The position numbers were made by a program, and so were the translations under genes. Below are positions 26,004 to 34,967 of a stretch of 64,000 nt of DNA, piece after piece. The notes below the pieces were generated by a model, which saw only the letters and a program-made list of their open reading frames with translations, was not told the origin of the DNA and made no database searches. The stretch spans positions 1,240,001 through 1,304,000 of the forward strand of contig NZ_CP025422.1 in NCBI RefSeq assembly GCF_002848265.1, read 5' to 3'. Source of the DNA: Zhihengliuella sp. ISTPL4. GTDB taxonomy: Bacteria > Actinomycetota > Actinomycetes > Actinomycetales > Microbacteriaceae. Every line of letters begins with the position of its first letter. The stretch's first letter is position 1.

Positions 26004-26624
26004 ATGGCCCCGCTCTCCCGCTCCTCTCGTCGTTTCCGCGGCGACATCCGCTTCGTGGTCGGCATCGTGCTCGTCCTCGCGTCGATCGCCGGAGTCTGGT
26101 TCGTCCTCACCTCGGGGGATCAGGCGACGCCGGTACTCAGAGCCGGACGCACGATCGTCCGCGGCGAAACCCTCCGTCCGTCGGACTTCGCGACCGTCGA
26201 TGTCGCCCTCGGCGCTGTGTCCGACGAGTACCTGCGGCCGGGACAGCTCGCCGCGGGGCAGGTGGCCGCCCGCACCATCACCGAAGGCGAGCTCATACCA
26301 CGCGCCGCGACGACGGCGGCGGAGAACACGCGCACGACGACGGTCGTCGTGAAGAGCAGCATCGGCCTCCCCGACGACGTGACCACCGGGGCCGAGGTCG
26401 AGATCTGGCAGGCTCCCCTGCGCGACGACGGCCGTTCCTATGACGAACCTCGCATCCTCGTCGGGGACGTCGTCGTCCGGTCGGTCCTGGAGCCGGAGGG
26501 GCTGCTCGCGGAGGGGACGGCGGAACTCGAGATCGTCATCGACCGAAGCGACGTCGCCGCCGTCCTCGCGGCTGTCACAGGCGGCGCGGCGCTCTCCGTC
26601 GTCCCGGTCGGAGCCGGATCGTGA
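26004..26624 (+). CDS. SAF-domain membrane-anchored protein (CpaB/RcpC-like)
   Basis: A 206-residue protein with one N-terminal membrane anchor (about 17-37) and an extracytoplasmic SAF domain (about 45-105: VLRAGRTIVRGETLRPSDF and GQVAARTITEGELI), followed by a beta-rich region. SAF proteins of this kind are related to CpaB/RcpC, periplasmic parts of Flp/Tad pili, but no other pilus genes are present here. Its stop overlaps the GTG of the ATPase gene by 4 nt, so the two form a [15 protein letters not shown] coupled pair. Confidence 0.8.
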   Translation: MAPLSRSSRRFRGDIRFVVGIVLVLASIAGVWFVLTSGDQATPVLRAGRTIVRGETLRPSDFATVDVALGAVSDEYLRPGQLAAGQVAARTITEGELIPRAATTAAENTRTTTVVVKSSIGLPDDVTTGAEVEIWQAPLRDDGRSYDEPRILVGDVVVRSVLEPEGLLAEGTAELEIVIDRSDVAAVLAAVTGGAALSVVPVGAGS

Positions 26625-27901
26625 GCGTCGTCCTCGTGGCCATCGACGCACCCCGCTCCGGAGAGCTCGCTGCCGAGCTGGAGTGGGAGGGCGTCGCGGC
26701 GATCAGCCTCCCCTCCGCCTCCCCCGCCGCGATCGTGGCGCGCCTGCACGCCGATGTGGTCGCCGTCGTCGTCCCCGCGCGCAGGGCGGTGCTCACGCCC
26801 GCGCTGCTGACGGCGTGCGATCGCGCCGGAGTGCGCATCCTCACGCTCGGGGGCACGGATGGCCGGGCCGTGGTCCGGCTCGGCCTCACACCACCGATGC
26901 GCACGGAAGCGGCCGGCTGGGAGATCGCGGCGGCGTTGAGCGCCGAGGTGTCTTCCGACCCGTCGTCGCCGGTGTCTCCGTCTCGGGTCACGACGGTATG
27001 GGGTCCGCACGGGGCGCCAGGACGCTCGACGGTCGCCGTGCAGCTCGCCGTCGAGCTCGCGCGTCTCGGCCGCACCACGGCGCTGGTCGACGCGGACACC
27101 GTGGCTCCCGCCCTGGGACTGCTCCTCGGCATCGAGGACGACGCCCCGGGCTTCGCCGCGGCCTGTCGCCGTGCCGACGCGGGGGCGCTCGATCGTGCCG
27201 AGTTGAGCCGCCTCTCCGCTGCATTGACGGCCGGTGGCACAGAGATCCAGGTTCTCGCCGGAATCAACCGCCCGAGCCGCTGGCCGGAGCTGTCGGACGC
27301 GCGCGTGCGGGCATCGCTATCCGTCTGCCGGACCTGGGCCGACGAGACGATCGTCGACGTCTCCGCCGCGATCGACGCCGACGACGAGGCGACATACGAC
27401 ATGGTCGGCCCGCGCCGGCACGCCGCGACCTCCGCCGCGCTCCGCGAGGCAGATCGGATCGTCGCGGTGGCGGCCGCGGATCCGCTGGGGATCAGCCGCT
27501 TCCTCCGCGACCACGCGGAGGTTCGTCGACTCGTGGGGCAGACGCCCGTGACCGTCGTGGTGAACCAGGTCCGGCCCGGGCCGCTCGGACTCGACGCCCG
27601 TACGCAGATTCGCCGCACACTGCACCGCTTCGCCGACCTGAGCGACGTCGCCTTCTTCCCGCTGGATCGTCGGGCGGTCGACGCCGCCCTGCTCCACGCC
27701 CGGCCGATCTCCGACATCGCGCCGCGCTCGGCGCTGGTCGCCGCCGTGCGCCGGCTCGCCGCCGGCCTCGACCCCGTCGCCCCCGCGGAGGCTACTGCCG
27801 ATAGCTCGACAGGAAGTTCCCGAGGCGCTCGACGGCTTCGCTCAGCACTCGCGGCTCTGGCAGGGTCACGAGACGCAGATGGTCCGGCGTCGGCCAGTTG
27901 A
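26621..27901 (+). CDS. MinD/CpaE-like P-loop protein with altered Walker A
   Basis: A 426-residue cytosolic protein. Residues 1-110 resemble a receiver-like domain; from about 124 it has the MinD/ParA/CpaE fold. The nucleotide loop reads GPHGAPGRST (128-137): where deviant Walker A motifs have K-G-G-x-G-K-T, this has H130-G-A-P-G-R135-S, so both lysines are replaced. The VDADTVAPALGLLLG switch region is conserved. Coupled to the SAF protein upstream, it is probably the cytosolic partner of a membrane assembly. Its last 110 nt overlap the 3' end of the aminotransferase gene on the other strand. Confidence 0.78.
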   Translation: MSVVLVAIDAPRSGELAAELEWEGVAAISLPSASPAAIVARLHADVVAVVVPARRAVLTPALLTACDRAGVRILTLGGTDGRAVVRLGLTPPMRTEAAGWEIAAALSAEVSSDPSSPVSPSRVTTVWGPHGAPGRSTVAVQLAVELARLGRTTALVDADTVAPALGLLLGIEDDAPGFAAACRRADAGALDRAELSRLSAALTAGGTEIQVLAGINRPSRWPELSDARVRASLSVCRTWADETIVDVSAAIDADDEATYDMVGPRRHAATSAALREADRIVAVAAADPLGISRFLRDHAEVRRLVGQTPVTVVVNQVRPGPLGLDARTQIRRTLHRFADLSDVAFFPLDRRAVDAALLHARPISDIAPRSALVAAVRRLAAGLDPVAPAEATADSSTGSSRGARRLRSALAALAGSRDADGPASAS

Positions 27902-29018
27902 AGCCGGTCCCCTGCACGAGCAGGATGTGCTCGGATACCAGCAGGTCATAGACGAGCTTGGCGTCGTCGCGGATCTCGTGGACGTTCGGATCCAAGCGGG
28001 GGAACGCGTAGAGCGCCCCCTGAGGCTTGACGCAGGAGACGCCGGGGATCGCCTCCAGCCCCTCCCAGGCGATATCGCGCTGTTCGTGCAGCCGCCCGGT
28101 CGGGGCGATGAGGGCGTCGATCGACTGGACGCCGGACAGCGCCGCCTGCACGGCGTGCTGCGCCGGGACGTTCGGGCACAGTCGGGTCGATGCCAGGAGG
28201 GTGATGCCCTCGATGAAGCCCTTGGCATGGTCCTGCGGTCCCGTGATCACCATCCAGCCGGACCGATAGCCGGCGACGCGATACGTCTTGGACAGGCCGT
28301 TGAAGGTGAGGCAGAGCAGGTCCGGCGCCAGGGTCGCCGTCGGGATGTGCACGGCCTCGTCGAAGAGGATGCGGTCGTAGATCTCGTCGGAGAGGACGAG
28401 CAGCTGGTGCTCGCGCGCGATCTGCACGAGACCCTCCAGCACCTGTCGCGAGTACACGACGCCCGTGGGGTTGTTCGGATTGATGATCACGAGCGCCTTG
28501 GTGCGCGGGGTGATCTTCGAGCGGATGTCCTCGAGGTCAGGCTGCCAGCCGTTGTCCTCGTCGCAGAGGTAATGCACGGGCGTGCCGTCCGCGAGGCTCG
28601 TCATCGCCGTCCACAGCGGGTAGTCCGGCGCCGGGATGAGGACCTCGTCGCCCTCGTCCAGGAGCGCCTGCATCGTCATGGTGATGAGCTCTGAGACGCC
28701 GTTGCCGAGGTAGACGTCATCGGGATCGAAGCGGGGGAACCCCTCGATCTCCTCGTACCGGCTCACGACGGCCCGGCGTGCCGAGATGATGCCCTTGCTG
28801 TCGCTGTAGCCGTGGGCCGTAGGGAGCGCGGCGAGCATATCGTGCACGATCTGGTGCGGGGCGTCGAACCCGAAGATCGCCGGGTTCCCGGTGTTGAGCT
28901 TGAGGATCCGGTGGCCCTCTGCTTCCAGTCGCGCCGCCTCGACGAGGGCGTTTCCGCGGATCTCGTACAGGACGTTCTTGAGCTTCGACGACTGGTCGAA
29001 GGTGCGCGATGGAGTCAT
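27792..29018 (-). CDS. Alanine-type PLP-dependent aminotransferase
   Basis: A 408-residue fold-type I aminotransferase of the AlaA/AlaT group (glutamate-pyruvate transaminase), which makes alanine from pyruvate. Seen: LKLNTGNPAIFGFDAP substrate entry near 39-54, SDSKGI near 72-77, the NPNNPTG signature near 180, SDEIYD, and the Schiff-base lysine in NGLSKTYRVAGYR near 239-251. Full length. ATG with a minus-10 hexamer 6 nt upstream, just past the secA terminator. Its 3' end overlaps the convergent ATPase gene. Confidence 0.88.
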   Translation of the reverse strand: MTPSRTFDQSSKLKNVLYEIRGNALVEAARLEAEGHRILKLNTGNPAIFGFDAPHQIVHDMLAALPTAHGYSDSKGIISARRAVVSRYEEIEGFPRFDPDDVYLGNGVSELITMTMQALLDEGDEVLIPAPDYPLWTAMTSLADGTPVHYLCDEDNGWQPDLEDIRSKITPRTKALVIINPNNPTGVVYSRQVLEGLVQIAREHQLLVLSDEIYDRILFDEAVHIPTATLAPDLLCLTFNGLSKTYRVAGYRSGWMVITGPQDHAKGFIEGITLLASTRLCPNVPAQHAVQAALSGVQSIDALIAPTGRLHEQRDIAWEGLEAIPGVSCVKPQGALYAFPRLDPNVHEIRDDAKLVYDLLVSEHILLVQGTGFNWPTPDHLRLVTLPEPRVLSEAVERLGNFLSSYRQ

Positions 29019-29024
29019 CGATCA

Positions 29025-29030
29025 AGCCTA
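29025..29030 (-). promoter_or_regulatory. Minus-10 box of aminotransferase gene (leaderless)
   Basis: TAGGCT, 6 nt from the ATG at 29018, eleven nt beyond the secA terminator hairpin. Confidence 0.45.
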
Positions 29031-29040
29031 CAGCGACGAA

Positions 29041-29072
29041 AGGAGGGCCAATCCGCACGGACTGGCCCTCCT
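29041..29072 (-). terminator. secA terminator
   Basis: AGGAGGGCCA and TGGCCCTCCT arms (10 bp), extended inward by about four more pairs past one mismatch. It lies 14 nt after the secA stop and before the aminotransferase promoter. Confidence 0.75.
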
Positions 29073-29085
29073 CGTCACCCGAAGG

Positions 29086-31899
29086 CTACTTCTTCTTCTT
29101 GCTCTGCGCGCGGCGCTGCTCGCGGTTGCCCGCCGCCGGGGTGCTCTGCTCCGTGCGCTGGCCGAAGGCCCCACGCGGAGCCTCTTCGGGCTCAGCCGCC
29201 TGCGGAGCCTGGGCGCGCGCCGCGGCCTGCCGCATCCGGTCGGTCGCCGCCTGCTGCACCTGCCCGCGGTCGTTGCGGACCTCGACCTCGCCGGCGTCGT
29301 TCGCCGCGGAGTACTCCAGCCGCTGCTCTCCCCCGTCGGTGGCGAGGCCCTTGGCCTCCACCTCCGCGGTCTCCGCGTCGCCGGCTCGGCGCACCTCGAC
29401 CTCGAGGTTGTAGAGGTAGCCGACCGACTCCTCCTTGATCTGGCCCATCATCGACTGGAACATCGCGTAGCCCTCGCGCTGGTACTCGATGAGCGGATCG
29501 CGCTGCGCCATCGCCCGCAGGCCGATGCCGTCCTTGAGGTAGTCCATCTCGTACAGGTGGTCGCGCCAGCGGCGATCGAGCACCTGCAGGACGACGCGAC
29601 GCTCGAGTTCGCGGGTCGCGGCCTCGCCCAGCGACTCCTCGCGCTTCTCGTAGGCGATCTTCGCGTCCGAGAGGAGCTCGCGCGTCAGGCCCTCGGCGGT
29701 GATGCCGCCCTTGCGTCCGGCAGCCTCCGACACGACCTCGTCGATCGTGACGCTGACCGGGTACAGGGTCTTCAGCTCGGTCCAGAGCGCGTCGAAGTCC
29801 CAGCTCTCGTTGTGACCCTCGCCGGTGTGGTCCTTCACGACGCCGCTGATCGCGTCCTCGATGAAGTGCTGCACCCGGTCGGCGATGTCGTCGCCCTGGA
29901 GGATGTGACGGCGGTCGGCGTAGATCGCCTCGCGCTGACGGTTCAGGACGTCGTCGTACTTGAGGACGTTCTTGCGCATCTCGGCGTTGCGCGCCTCGAC
30001 CTGCGACTGCGCGCTGCGGATCGCCCTGGACACGAGGCCCGACTCGATCGGTACGTCGTCGGGGAAGTTCGTCCGCGCCAGGATCGCCTCGGCGGCCCCC
30101 GACTGGAACAGCCGCATGAGGTCGTCGGTGAGGCTCAGGTAGAACCGGCTCTCACCGGGGTCGCCCTGACGTCCGGAACGACCGCGCAGCTGGTTGTCGA
30201 TGCGGCGCGACTCGTGACGCTCGGTGCCGAGCACGTAGAGGCCGCCGGCCTCGATGACCTTCTCGGCCTCCTCCTCGACCACCTTCTTCATGGTCTCGTA
30301 GGTCTCGTCCCAGGCGACCTCGTACTCGTCCGGCGTCTCCACCGGGTCGAGCCCCTTGGCCTTCAGTTCCTGCACCGCGAGGAACTCGGCGTTCCCGCCC
30401 AGCATGATGTCGGTGCCGCGGCCGGCCATGTTGGTCGCGACCGTCACGGCGCCGAGGCGCCCGGCGCGGGCGACGATCTCCGCCTCGCGGGCATGGTTCT
30501 TGGCGTTGAGGACCTCGTGCTTGACGCCCTTCTTCGCCAGCAGGCGCGACAGGTACTCGCTCTTCTCGACACTGGTCGTGCCGACGAGGACGGGCTGACC
30601 GTTCACGTGGCGCTCCGCGATGTCCTCGACCACCTGCGCGAACTTCGCCGCCTCGTTCTTGTACACGAGGTCCGGCTGGTCCTTGCGGATCATCGGCTTG
30701 TTCGTCGGGATCGGGATCACGCCGAGCTTGTAGGTCGACATGAACTCGGCGGCCTCGGTCTCAGCGGTACCGGTCATGCCGGCGAGCTTGTCGTAGAGGC
30801 GGAAGTAGTTCTGCAGCGTGACGGTGGCGAGGGTCTGGTTCTCGGCCTTGACCGGCACGCCCTCCTTCGCCTCGATCGCCTGGTGGATGCCCTCGTTGTA
30901 GCGGCGTCCGACGAGGATGCGACCGGTGTGCTCGTCGACGATCATGACCTCGTCGTTCATCACGACGTAGTCGGTGTCCTTCTTGAAGAGGGCGAGCGCC
31001 TTGATGGAGTTGTTCAGGAACGAGATGAGCGGCGTGTTGGCCGACTCGTACAGGTTGTCGATGCCGAGGTAGTCCTCGACCTTCTCGATGCCGGGCTCCA
31101 GGACACCGACGGTGCGCTTCTTCTCGTCGACCTCGTAGTCCTCGCCGGCCACGAGTGTGCGTGCGATCTTGGCGAACTCCGCGAACCAGCGGTTGGCTTC
31201 GCCGGACGACGGTCCGGAGATGATGAGCGGCGTCCGTGCCTCGTCGATGAGGATGGAGTCGACCTCGTCGACGATCGCGAAGAAGTGCTCGCGCTGGACG
31301 AGGTCCTCCTTGCGCCAGGCCATGTTGTCGCGGAGGTAGTCGAAGCCGAACTCGTTGTTCGTGCCGTAGGTGATGTCGGCGGCGTACTGCTCGCGGCGGA
31401 CGGCGGGGGTCTGTCCGGAGACGATGATGCCCGTCGTCATACCGAGAGCGCGGTATACGCGCCCCATGAGCTCCGCCTGGTAGCTCGCGAGGAAGTCGTT
31501 GACGGTGATGACGTGCACGCCCTTGCCGGCGATCGCATTGAGGTACGCGGGGAAGGTCGCGACGAGCGTCTTGCCCTCACCGGTCTTCATCTCGGCGATG
31601 TTGCCGAGGTGCAGCGCGGCGCCACCCATGATCTGCACGTCGTACGCGCGCATGTTCAGGGTGCGCTTCGCGGCCTCTCGGACGGCGGCGAAGGCCTCGG
31701 GCATGAGCTGGTCGAGCGTCTCGCCCTTCTCGTACCTGGCGCGCAGCTCCGCGGTCTCGTTGCGCAGCTCGTCGTCCGTCAGCTGGGAGATGTCCTCCTC
31801 GAGGGCGTTCACCGCCTTCACCACCTGGTTCAGACGGCGGATGATCCGCCCCTCACCTGCACGCAGCAGCTTCTCAAGAGGATTCGCCACGGATGTCAT
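29086..31899 (-). CDS. secA: Preprotein translocase ATPase SecA
   Basis: Motor ATPase that drives proteins through SecYEG, 937 residues. NBD1 has MKTGEGKT (Walker A, about 103-110) and [16 protein letters not shown] (Walker B region, about 207-222); the preprotein-binding domain follows, then NBD2 with [14 protein letters not shown] and [16 protein letters not shown], and the helical scaffold. The C-terminus ends in a Gln/Arg/Lys-rich tail (RRAQSKKKK) with no cysteine motif, so the zinc-binding SecB-interacting tail of proteobacterial SecA is missing, as is common in actinobacteria lacking SecB. It is the housekeeping SecA1-like form. Its promoter in 31900-32079 was not resolved. Confidence 0.96.
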   Translation of the reverse strand: MTSVANPLEKLLRAGEGRIIRRLNQVVKAVNALEEDISQLTDDELRNETAELRARYEKGETLDQLMPEAFAAVREAAKRTLNMRAYDVQIMGGAALHLGNIAEMKTGEGKTLVATFPAYLNAIAGKGVHVITVNDFLASYQAELMGRVYRALGMTTGIIVSGQTPAVRREQYAADITYGTNNEFGFDYLRDNMAWRKEDLVQREHFFAIVDEVDSILIDEARTPLIISGPSSGEANRWFAEFAKIARTLVAGEDYEVDEKKRTVGVLEPGIEKVEDYLGIDNLYESANTPLISFLNNSIKALALFKKDTDYVVMNDEVMIVDEHTGRILVGRRYNEGIHQAIEAKEGVPVKAENQTLATVTLQNYFRLYDKLAGMTGTAETEAAEFMSTYKLGVIPIPTNKPMIRKDQPDLVYKNEAAKFAQVVEDIAERHVNGQPVLVGTTSVEKSEYLSRLLAKKGVKHEVLNAKNHAREAEIVARAGRLGAVTVATNMAGRGTDIMLGGNAEFLAVQELKAKGLDPVETPDEYEVAWDETYETMKKVVEEEAEKVIEAGGLYVLGTERHESRRIDNQLRGRSGRQGDPGESRFYLSLTDDLMRLFQSGAAEAILARTNFPDDVPIESGLVSRAIRSAQSQVEARNAEMRKNVLKYDDVLNRQREAIYADRRHILQGDDIADRVQHFIEDAISGVVKDHTGEGHNESWDFDALWTELKTLYPVSVTIDEVVSEAAGRKGGITAEGLTRELLSDAKIAYEKREESLGEAATRELERRVVLQVLDRRWRDHLYEMDYLKDGIGLRAMAQRDPLIEYQREGYAMFQSMMGQIKEESVGYLYNLEVEVRRAGDAETAEVEAKGLATDGGEQRLEYSAANDAGEVEVRNDRGQVQQAATDRMRQAAARAQAPQAAEPEEAPRGAFGQRTEQSTPAAGNREQRRAQSKKKK

Positions 31900-32034
31900 C
31901 TCCCTGTCATTGGGTCATCAGCCCGGCCGCCGTGAGGCGTGCGCCAGGCATACTTTGCCATGTTACCGGGCTGTGACCTCCACGTCGCCTGCATGGGATC
32001 GCCGCGCCGCGTCGAGGAGATTGCCCGGCATGCA

Positions 32035-32040
32035 TATACT
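32035..32040 (+). promoter_or_regulatory. padR minus-10 with operator-like surroundings
   Basis: TATACT lies in GCATATACTCGGCA (32032-32045). A related GGCATACTTTGCCA lies at 31948-31961 in the same gap. PadR regulators often bind AT-rich inverted repeats at their own promoters, so these two sites are candidates for autoregulation. The minus-35 is weak. No other structure was seen in the 180-nt secA-padR gap. Confidence 0.4.
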
Positions 32041-32079
32041 CGGCACTGCTTTCCCTCCACCGACTTCCGGAGATCCGCC

Positions 32080-32706
32080 ATGTCCGTACGCCAGAGCCTG
32101 CTCGCCATCCTCGACCAGGGTCCCTGCTACGGCTATCAGCTGCGCCATGAGTTCGACCGCCGCACGGGGTCCACCTGGCCGCTGAACGTCGGACAGATCT
32201 ACAACACCCTGGAGCGCCTCGAGCGCGATGGCCTCGTCCAGCGCGGGGACGCCGACAAGCACGGACACGTGTACTGGCGGATCACCGCGGCCGGTTCGAC
32301 GGAGGCGGCGCGCTGGCTCGACACACCCGTTCTCCGCGCCCCGGCGACCCGGGAGGAGCTCGCCGTCAAGCTCGCCGTCGCCGCCACGCTGCCGGGTGTG
32401 GACGCCACGGAGATTCTCCGCGTGCAACGGGATGCCTCGCAGCGACGCCTGGAAGATCTGCGCCGCACCTCCTCGTCCGGCCTCGCCGCCGGCAGCCCGG
32501 AGGACCTCGCGCGTGCACTCGTCCTCGACTCGCTGGTCTCCGCCGCCGAGGCGGAGCTCCGTTGGCTCGCGCAGGCCGAAGCGCGGCTCTCGCGCCACCC
32601 GCACCCCGAGATGGCGCTGGAGCTGACGACGGAACGGCCCAAACGGGGTCGCCCCGCGAAGGCGTCGCCCGCGAGCATGGGCGAGGTGGACACGGTACCC
32701 GCCTGA
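32080..32706 (+). CDS. PadR family transcriptional regulator
   Basis: A 208-residue PadR protein. The winged helix spans about 1-80: RQSLLAILDQGPCYGYQLRHEF, VGQIYNTLERLERDGLV recognition helix, and a HVYWRITAAG wing. A helical C-terminal domain for dimerisation (Vir_act_alpha_C-like, about 90-180) follows, then a basic Lys/Arg/Pro tail (about 185-200). PadR proteins usually repress adjacent efflux or phenolic-stress genes; the next gene encodes a coiled-coil protein, with no transporter adjacent. A CGGAG site precedes the ATG; longer in-frame starts lie upstream of the likely promoter. Confidence 0.85.
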   Translation: MSVRQSLLAILDQGPCYGYQLRHEFDRRTGSTWPLNVGQIYNTLERLERDGLVQRGDADKHGHVYWRITAAGSTEAARWLDTPVLRAPATREELAVKLAVAATLPGVDATEILRVQRDASQRRLEDLRRTSSSGLAAGSPEDLARALVLDSLVSAAEAELRWLAQAEARLSRHPHPEMALELTTERPKRGRPAKASPASMGEVDTVPA

Positions 32707-32774
32707 GGCCCCGGACGGCGACCCCGGCCGTTCGCCTGGAGCGGATGCTCAGCCCGTGCAGGCGCCGGGGAAAC

Positions 32775-32780
32775 TAGGAT
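32775..32780 (+). promoter_or_regulatory. Minus-10 box of coiled-coil gene (leaderless)
   Basis: TAGGAT, 6 nt before the ATG at 32787. Confidence 0.45.
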
Positions 32781-32786
32781 CGGCTC

Positions 32787-34112
32787 ATGGCTGGATTTTG
32801 GGGCAGACGCAAACGCGAACAGGAAGAACTCGCCGCGCAGGACGCGGATCTCGCCCGCCGCGCCGAGCAGGCGCTCGTCGCCGCGGACGAGCGGATCCGC
32901 ACCACGTCCGACGAGCTCGTCTTCGCGGAGGCCGAACTCGGCGAGTCGCTGACGGCCGACCTCAAGGCCGCGCTGCTGTCGGTACGGACACACCTGCGGG
33001 AGGCCTTCCAGCTCCACCAGCTCAACCACGACGAGATCCCGGACACCGACGAGGAGCTGCGCACCAGGAACGCCCGCATCCTGCAGCTCTGCGAGTGGGC
33101 GCAGGATCTCCTCGACGAGAAGACCGCGGTGCTCGCCGAGTCCATCGCGACCGTGCGCCGAGCACCGGAGATCATCGCGCAGGTCAGAGCGGACGCCGAG
33201 GCGCTGAGCGCCCGCATCCCGCACACGGATGAGACGGTCTCCCGCCTCTCCGCCCGCTATTCCGATTCCGCGATGCATCAGATCACGGCCAGCGCCGCCG
33301 AAGCCGAACAGCTGATCCGGTTCGCGACACACAGCGCCGACATCTCGGAGCGTCGCCGTGCCGCGAAGCAGAACGAAGAGGCCAACCTCGCGCTGGAGAC
33401 GGCGACCGAGGCGACCCGTCGCGCCGGGGCGCTGCTCGACGCGGTCGAGGACTTCGAGATCGAAGCCCTGCGCGCGGAGTCGACGCTGGCCGAGGTCATC
33501 GCCGACTCCCGCAACGATCTCATCGCTGCACGGAGCGCCCCCTCCACACCGGCCGTGGCGGAGGCGGTCGCCCGACTGCAGGCGGCCCTCGCCGCCCTCA
33601 CACCGTCCGGCCAGCCCAACGACCCGTTCGCGGAGCTGTCCCGCCTCCGCGAGGCCAACGCCGGTCTCGACGACGCCATCGCCACCGCCCGGCACCGCGC
33701 CGAGAACCCGCTGCCGAGCATCGCGCAGGTGCAGCACGCCATGGACGACGCCGACCGTCAGCTCGGCGTCGCCCGCGGACTCATCGCCGGGCACCGCGGC
33801 TGGATCGGCGCCGACGCGCGCACCCGGCTCGCCGAGGCCGAGCGCCTTCGTGTCGACCTGCCGACCCTCCTTCCCGCCGAGGAGACCCGTGAGGCGGCGC
33901 TCGCCCAGGCACGCCGCGTCGCGCACCTCGCCGCGGAAGCCCTCCAGCTCGCGCAGCGCGACATCGACTCGTCCCGGCCGCAGGACCAGGACTGGGGTGG
34001 CGGCTGGGGTGGCGGCCCTCGACGCGGTGGCGGCATGGGGGGCGGGGACATCGCGTCCGGCCTCCTCGGCGGCCTCGTGATCGGCAGCCTTCTGGACGGC
34101 ATCTTCGACTGA
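32787..34112 (+). CDS. Coiled-coil protein with glycine-rich tail, unknown function
   Basis: A 441-residue, almost wholly helical protein. It starts with a Phe-Trp-Gly then basic patch (MAGFWGRRKREQEEL), continues as long Ala/Glu/Arg heptads with predicted coiled coils to about 395, then ends in a Gly/Trp linker (DWGGGWGGGP, followed by RRGGGMGGG) and a hydrophobic C-terminus, GLLGGLVIGSLLDGIF. The helical body and tail resemble the C-terminal part of actinobacterial TPM-domain proteins, but the TPM domain is absent. The tail could insert in or touch the membrane. It may act as a scaffold; this is inference. Confidence 0.7.
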   Translation: MAGFWGRRKREQEELAAQDADLARRAEQALVAADERIRTTSDELVFAEAELGESLTADLKAALLSVRTHLREAFQLHQLNHDEIPDTDEELRTRNARILQLCEWAQDLLDEKTAVLAESIATVRRAPEIIAQVRADAEALSARIPHTDETVSRLSARYSDSAMHQITASAAEAEQLIRFATHSADISERRRAAKQNEEANLALETATEATRRAGALLDAVEDFEIEALRAESTLAEVIADSRNDLIAARSAPSTPAVAEAVARLQAALAALTPSGQPNDPFAELSRLREANAGLDDAIATARHRAENPLPSIAQVQHAMDDADRQLGVARGLIAGHRGWIGADARTRLAEAERLRVDLPTLLPAEETREAALAQARRVAHLAAEALQLAQRDIDSSRPQDQDWGGGWGGGPRRGGGMGGGDIASGLLGGLVIGSLLDGIFD

Positions 34113-34134
34113 CCGCCTCGCGGAGCCTGCACAC

Positions 34135-34172
34135 GAGAACGGCCCGGTCCCCGCGGGGACCGGGCCGTTCTC
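34135..34172. terminator. Convergent terminator before hpf
   Basis: An 18-bp perfect stem (GAGAACGGCCCGGTCCCC with its complement) with a very short GC turn, between the coiled-coil gene and hpf. The strongest hairpin in the window. Confidence 0.9.
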
Positions 34173-34178
34173 GGTCTG

Positions 34179-34835
34179 TCAGGAGGCGAGCGCCTCGGCA
34201 GGCGGCGCCTGCGTGCTGAGGGCGATGACGCCGTAGTCCCAGCCCTTGCGGCGGTAGACGACGCTCGGGTGGTCGGTGCGGGCATCGACGAACAGGAAGA
34301 AGTCGTGCCCGACGAGCTCCATCCGGTCGACGGCCTCCTCCACCGTCATCCACTCGGCCTCGAAGCTCTTGGTGCGGATGACGACAGGAGAGTAGTCCTC
34401 TTCCTCCTCGTTCTGCACGGGGATGCTGCCGGTCGCCACGGCGCGCAGCACCTCGGCGGAGGCCGGCTGCACGTCGATGCCCTCCAGTGAGCCGCTGCCC
34501 TTCTCGAAGTGCGGACCACGCGGATGCTGCCGCCCGTCGACCCGCTTCTCCTTCGCACGGCGGAGCTGCTCCGTCATCTTGTCGATCGCGAGGTCGAGCG
34601 CCACGAACTTGTCGCCGTCGACGGCTTCCGCGCGGACGACGGGGCCCTTGCCGACCAGCGTCAGCTCGACCGTCTCGTCCGGGACGCGGCCGTTGCGGTA
34701 GGCCCGGTGGGTGACCTTCACGTCCAGGCGTTGCGCCTTGGCGGCGAGTGTCTGGATCTTGGCGATCTTCTCATCGACGACGGTGCGGAAGCGATCGGTG
34801 ATGCCCACTCCGACGCCCACGATGCTCGTTTCCAT
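34179..34835 (-). CDS. hpf: Long-form ribosome hibernation-promoting factor
   Basis: Binds the decoding region of idle 30S subunits and, in the long form, dimerises 70S ribosomes. The 218-residue protein has the N-terminal S30AE domain (about 1-105, basic) and the C-terminal dimerisation domain (about 150-210, with PVVIRTKSFEAEWM and DFFLFVDARTDHPSVVYRR). ATG at 34835 chosen because AAGGAGG sits 6 nt upstream. It has its own good promoter, consistent with growth-phase control separate from comF. Confidence 0.94.
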   Translation of the reverse strand: METSIVGVGVGITDRFRTVVDEKIAKIQTLAAKAQRLDVKVTHRAYRNGRVPDETVELTLVGKGPVVRAEAVDGDKFVALDLAIDKMTEQLRRAKEKRVDGRQHPRGPHFEKGSGSLEGIDVQPASAEVLRAVATGSIPVQNEEEEDYSPVVIRTKSFEAEWMTVEEAVDRMELVGHDFFLFVDARTDHPSVVYRRKGWDYGVIALSTQAPPAEALAS

Positions 34836-34897
34836 TGCTGCCTCCTTGTCCCGGTCCACCCGGCCAAGGGCGGACCGTGGTCGCCTTGTGACACCCC

Positions 34898-34926
34898 ACC
34901 GTAGTCCGACCCGCGGCGGATGTCAC
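34898..34926 (-). promoter_or_regulatory. hpf promoter
   Basis: Reverse-strand GTGACA (34921-34926) and TACGGT (34898-34903) with exactly 17 nt between them. Transcription would start near 34891, a leader of about 55 nt. Confidence 0.65.
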
Positions 34927-34967
34927 GGCCCCATGGCCCTGTGTCTCCGGTGAGTCTCCGATGAACC

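Noticed and set aside
28891..31935. 1014-codon frame antisense to secA
   Set aside because: Shadow of secA codon bias; no ribosome binding site or family motif.
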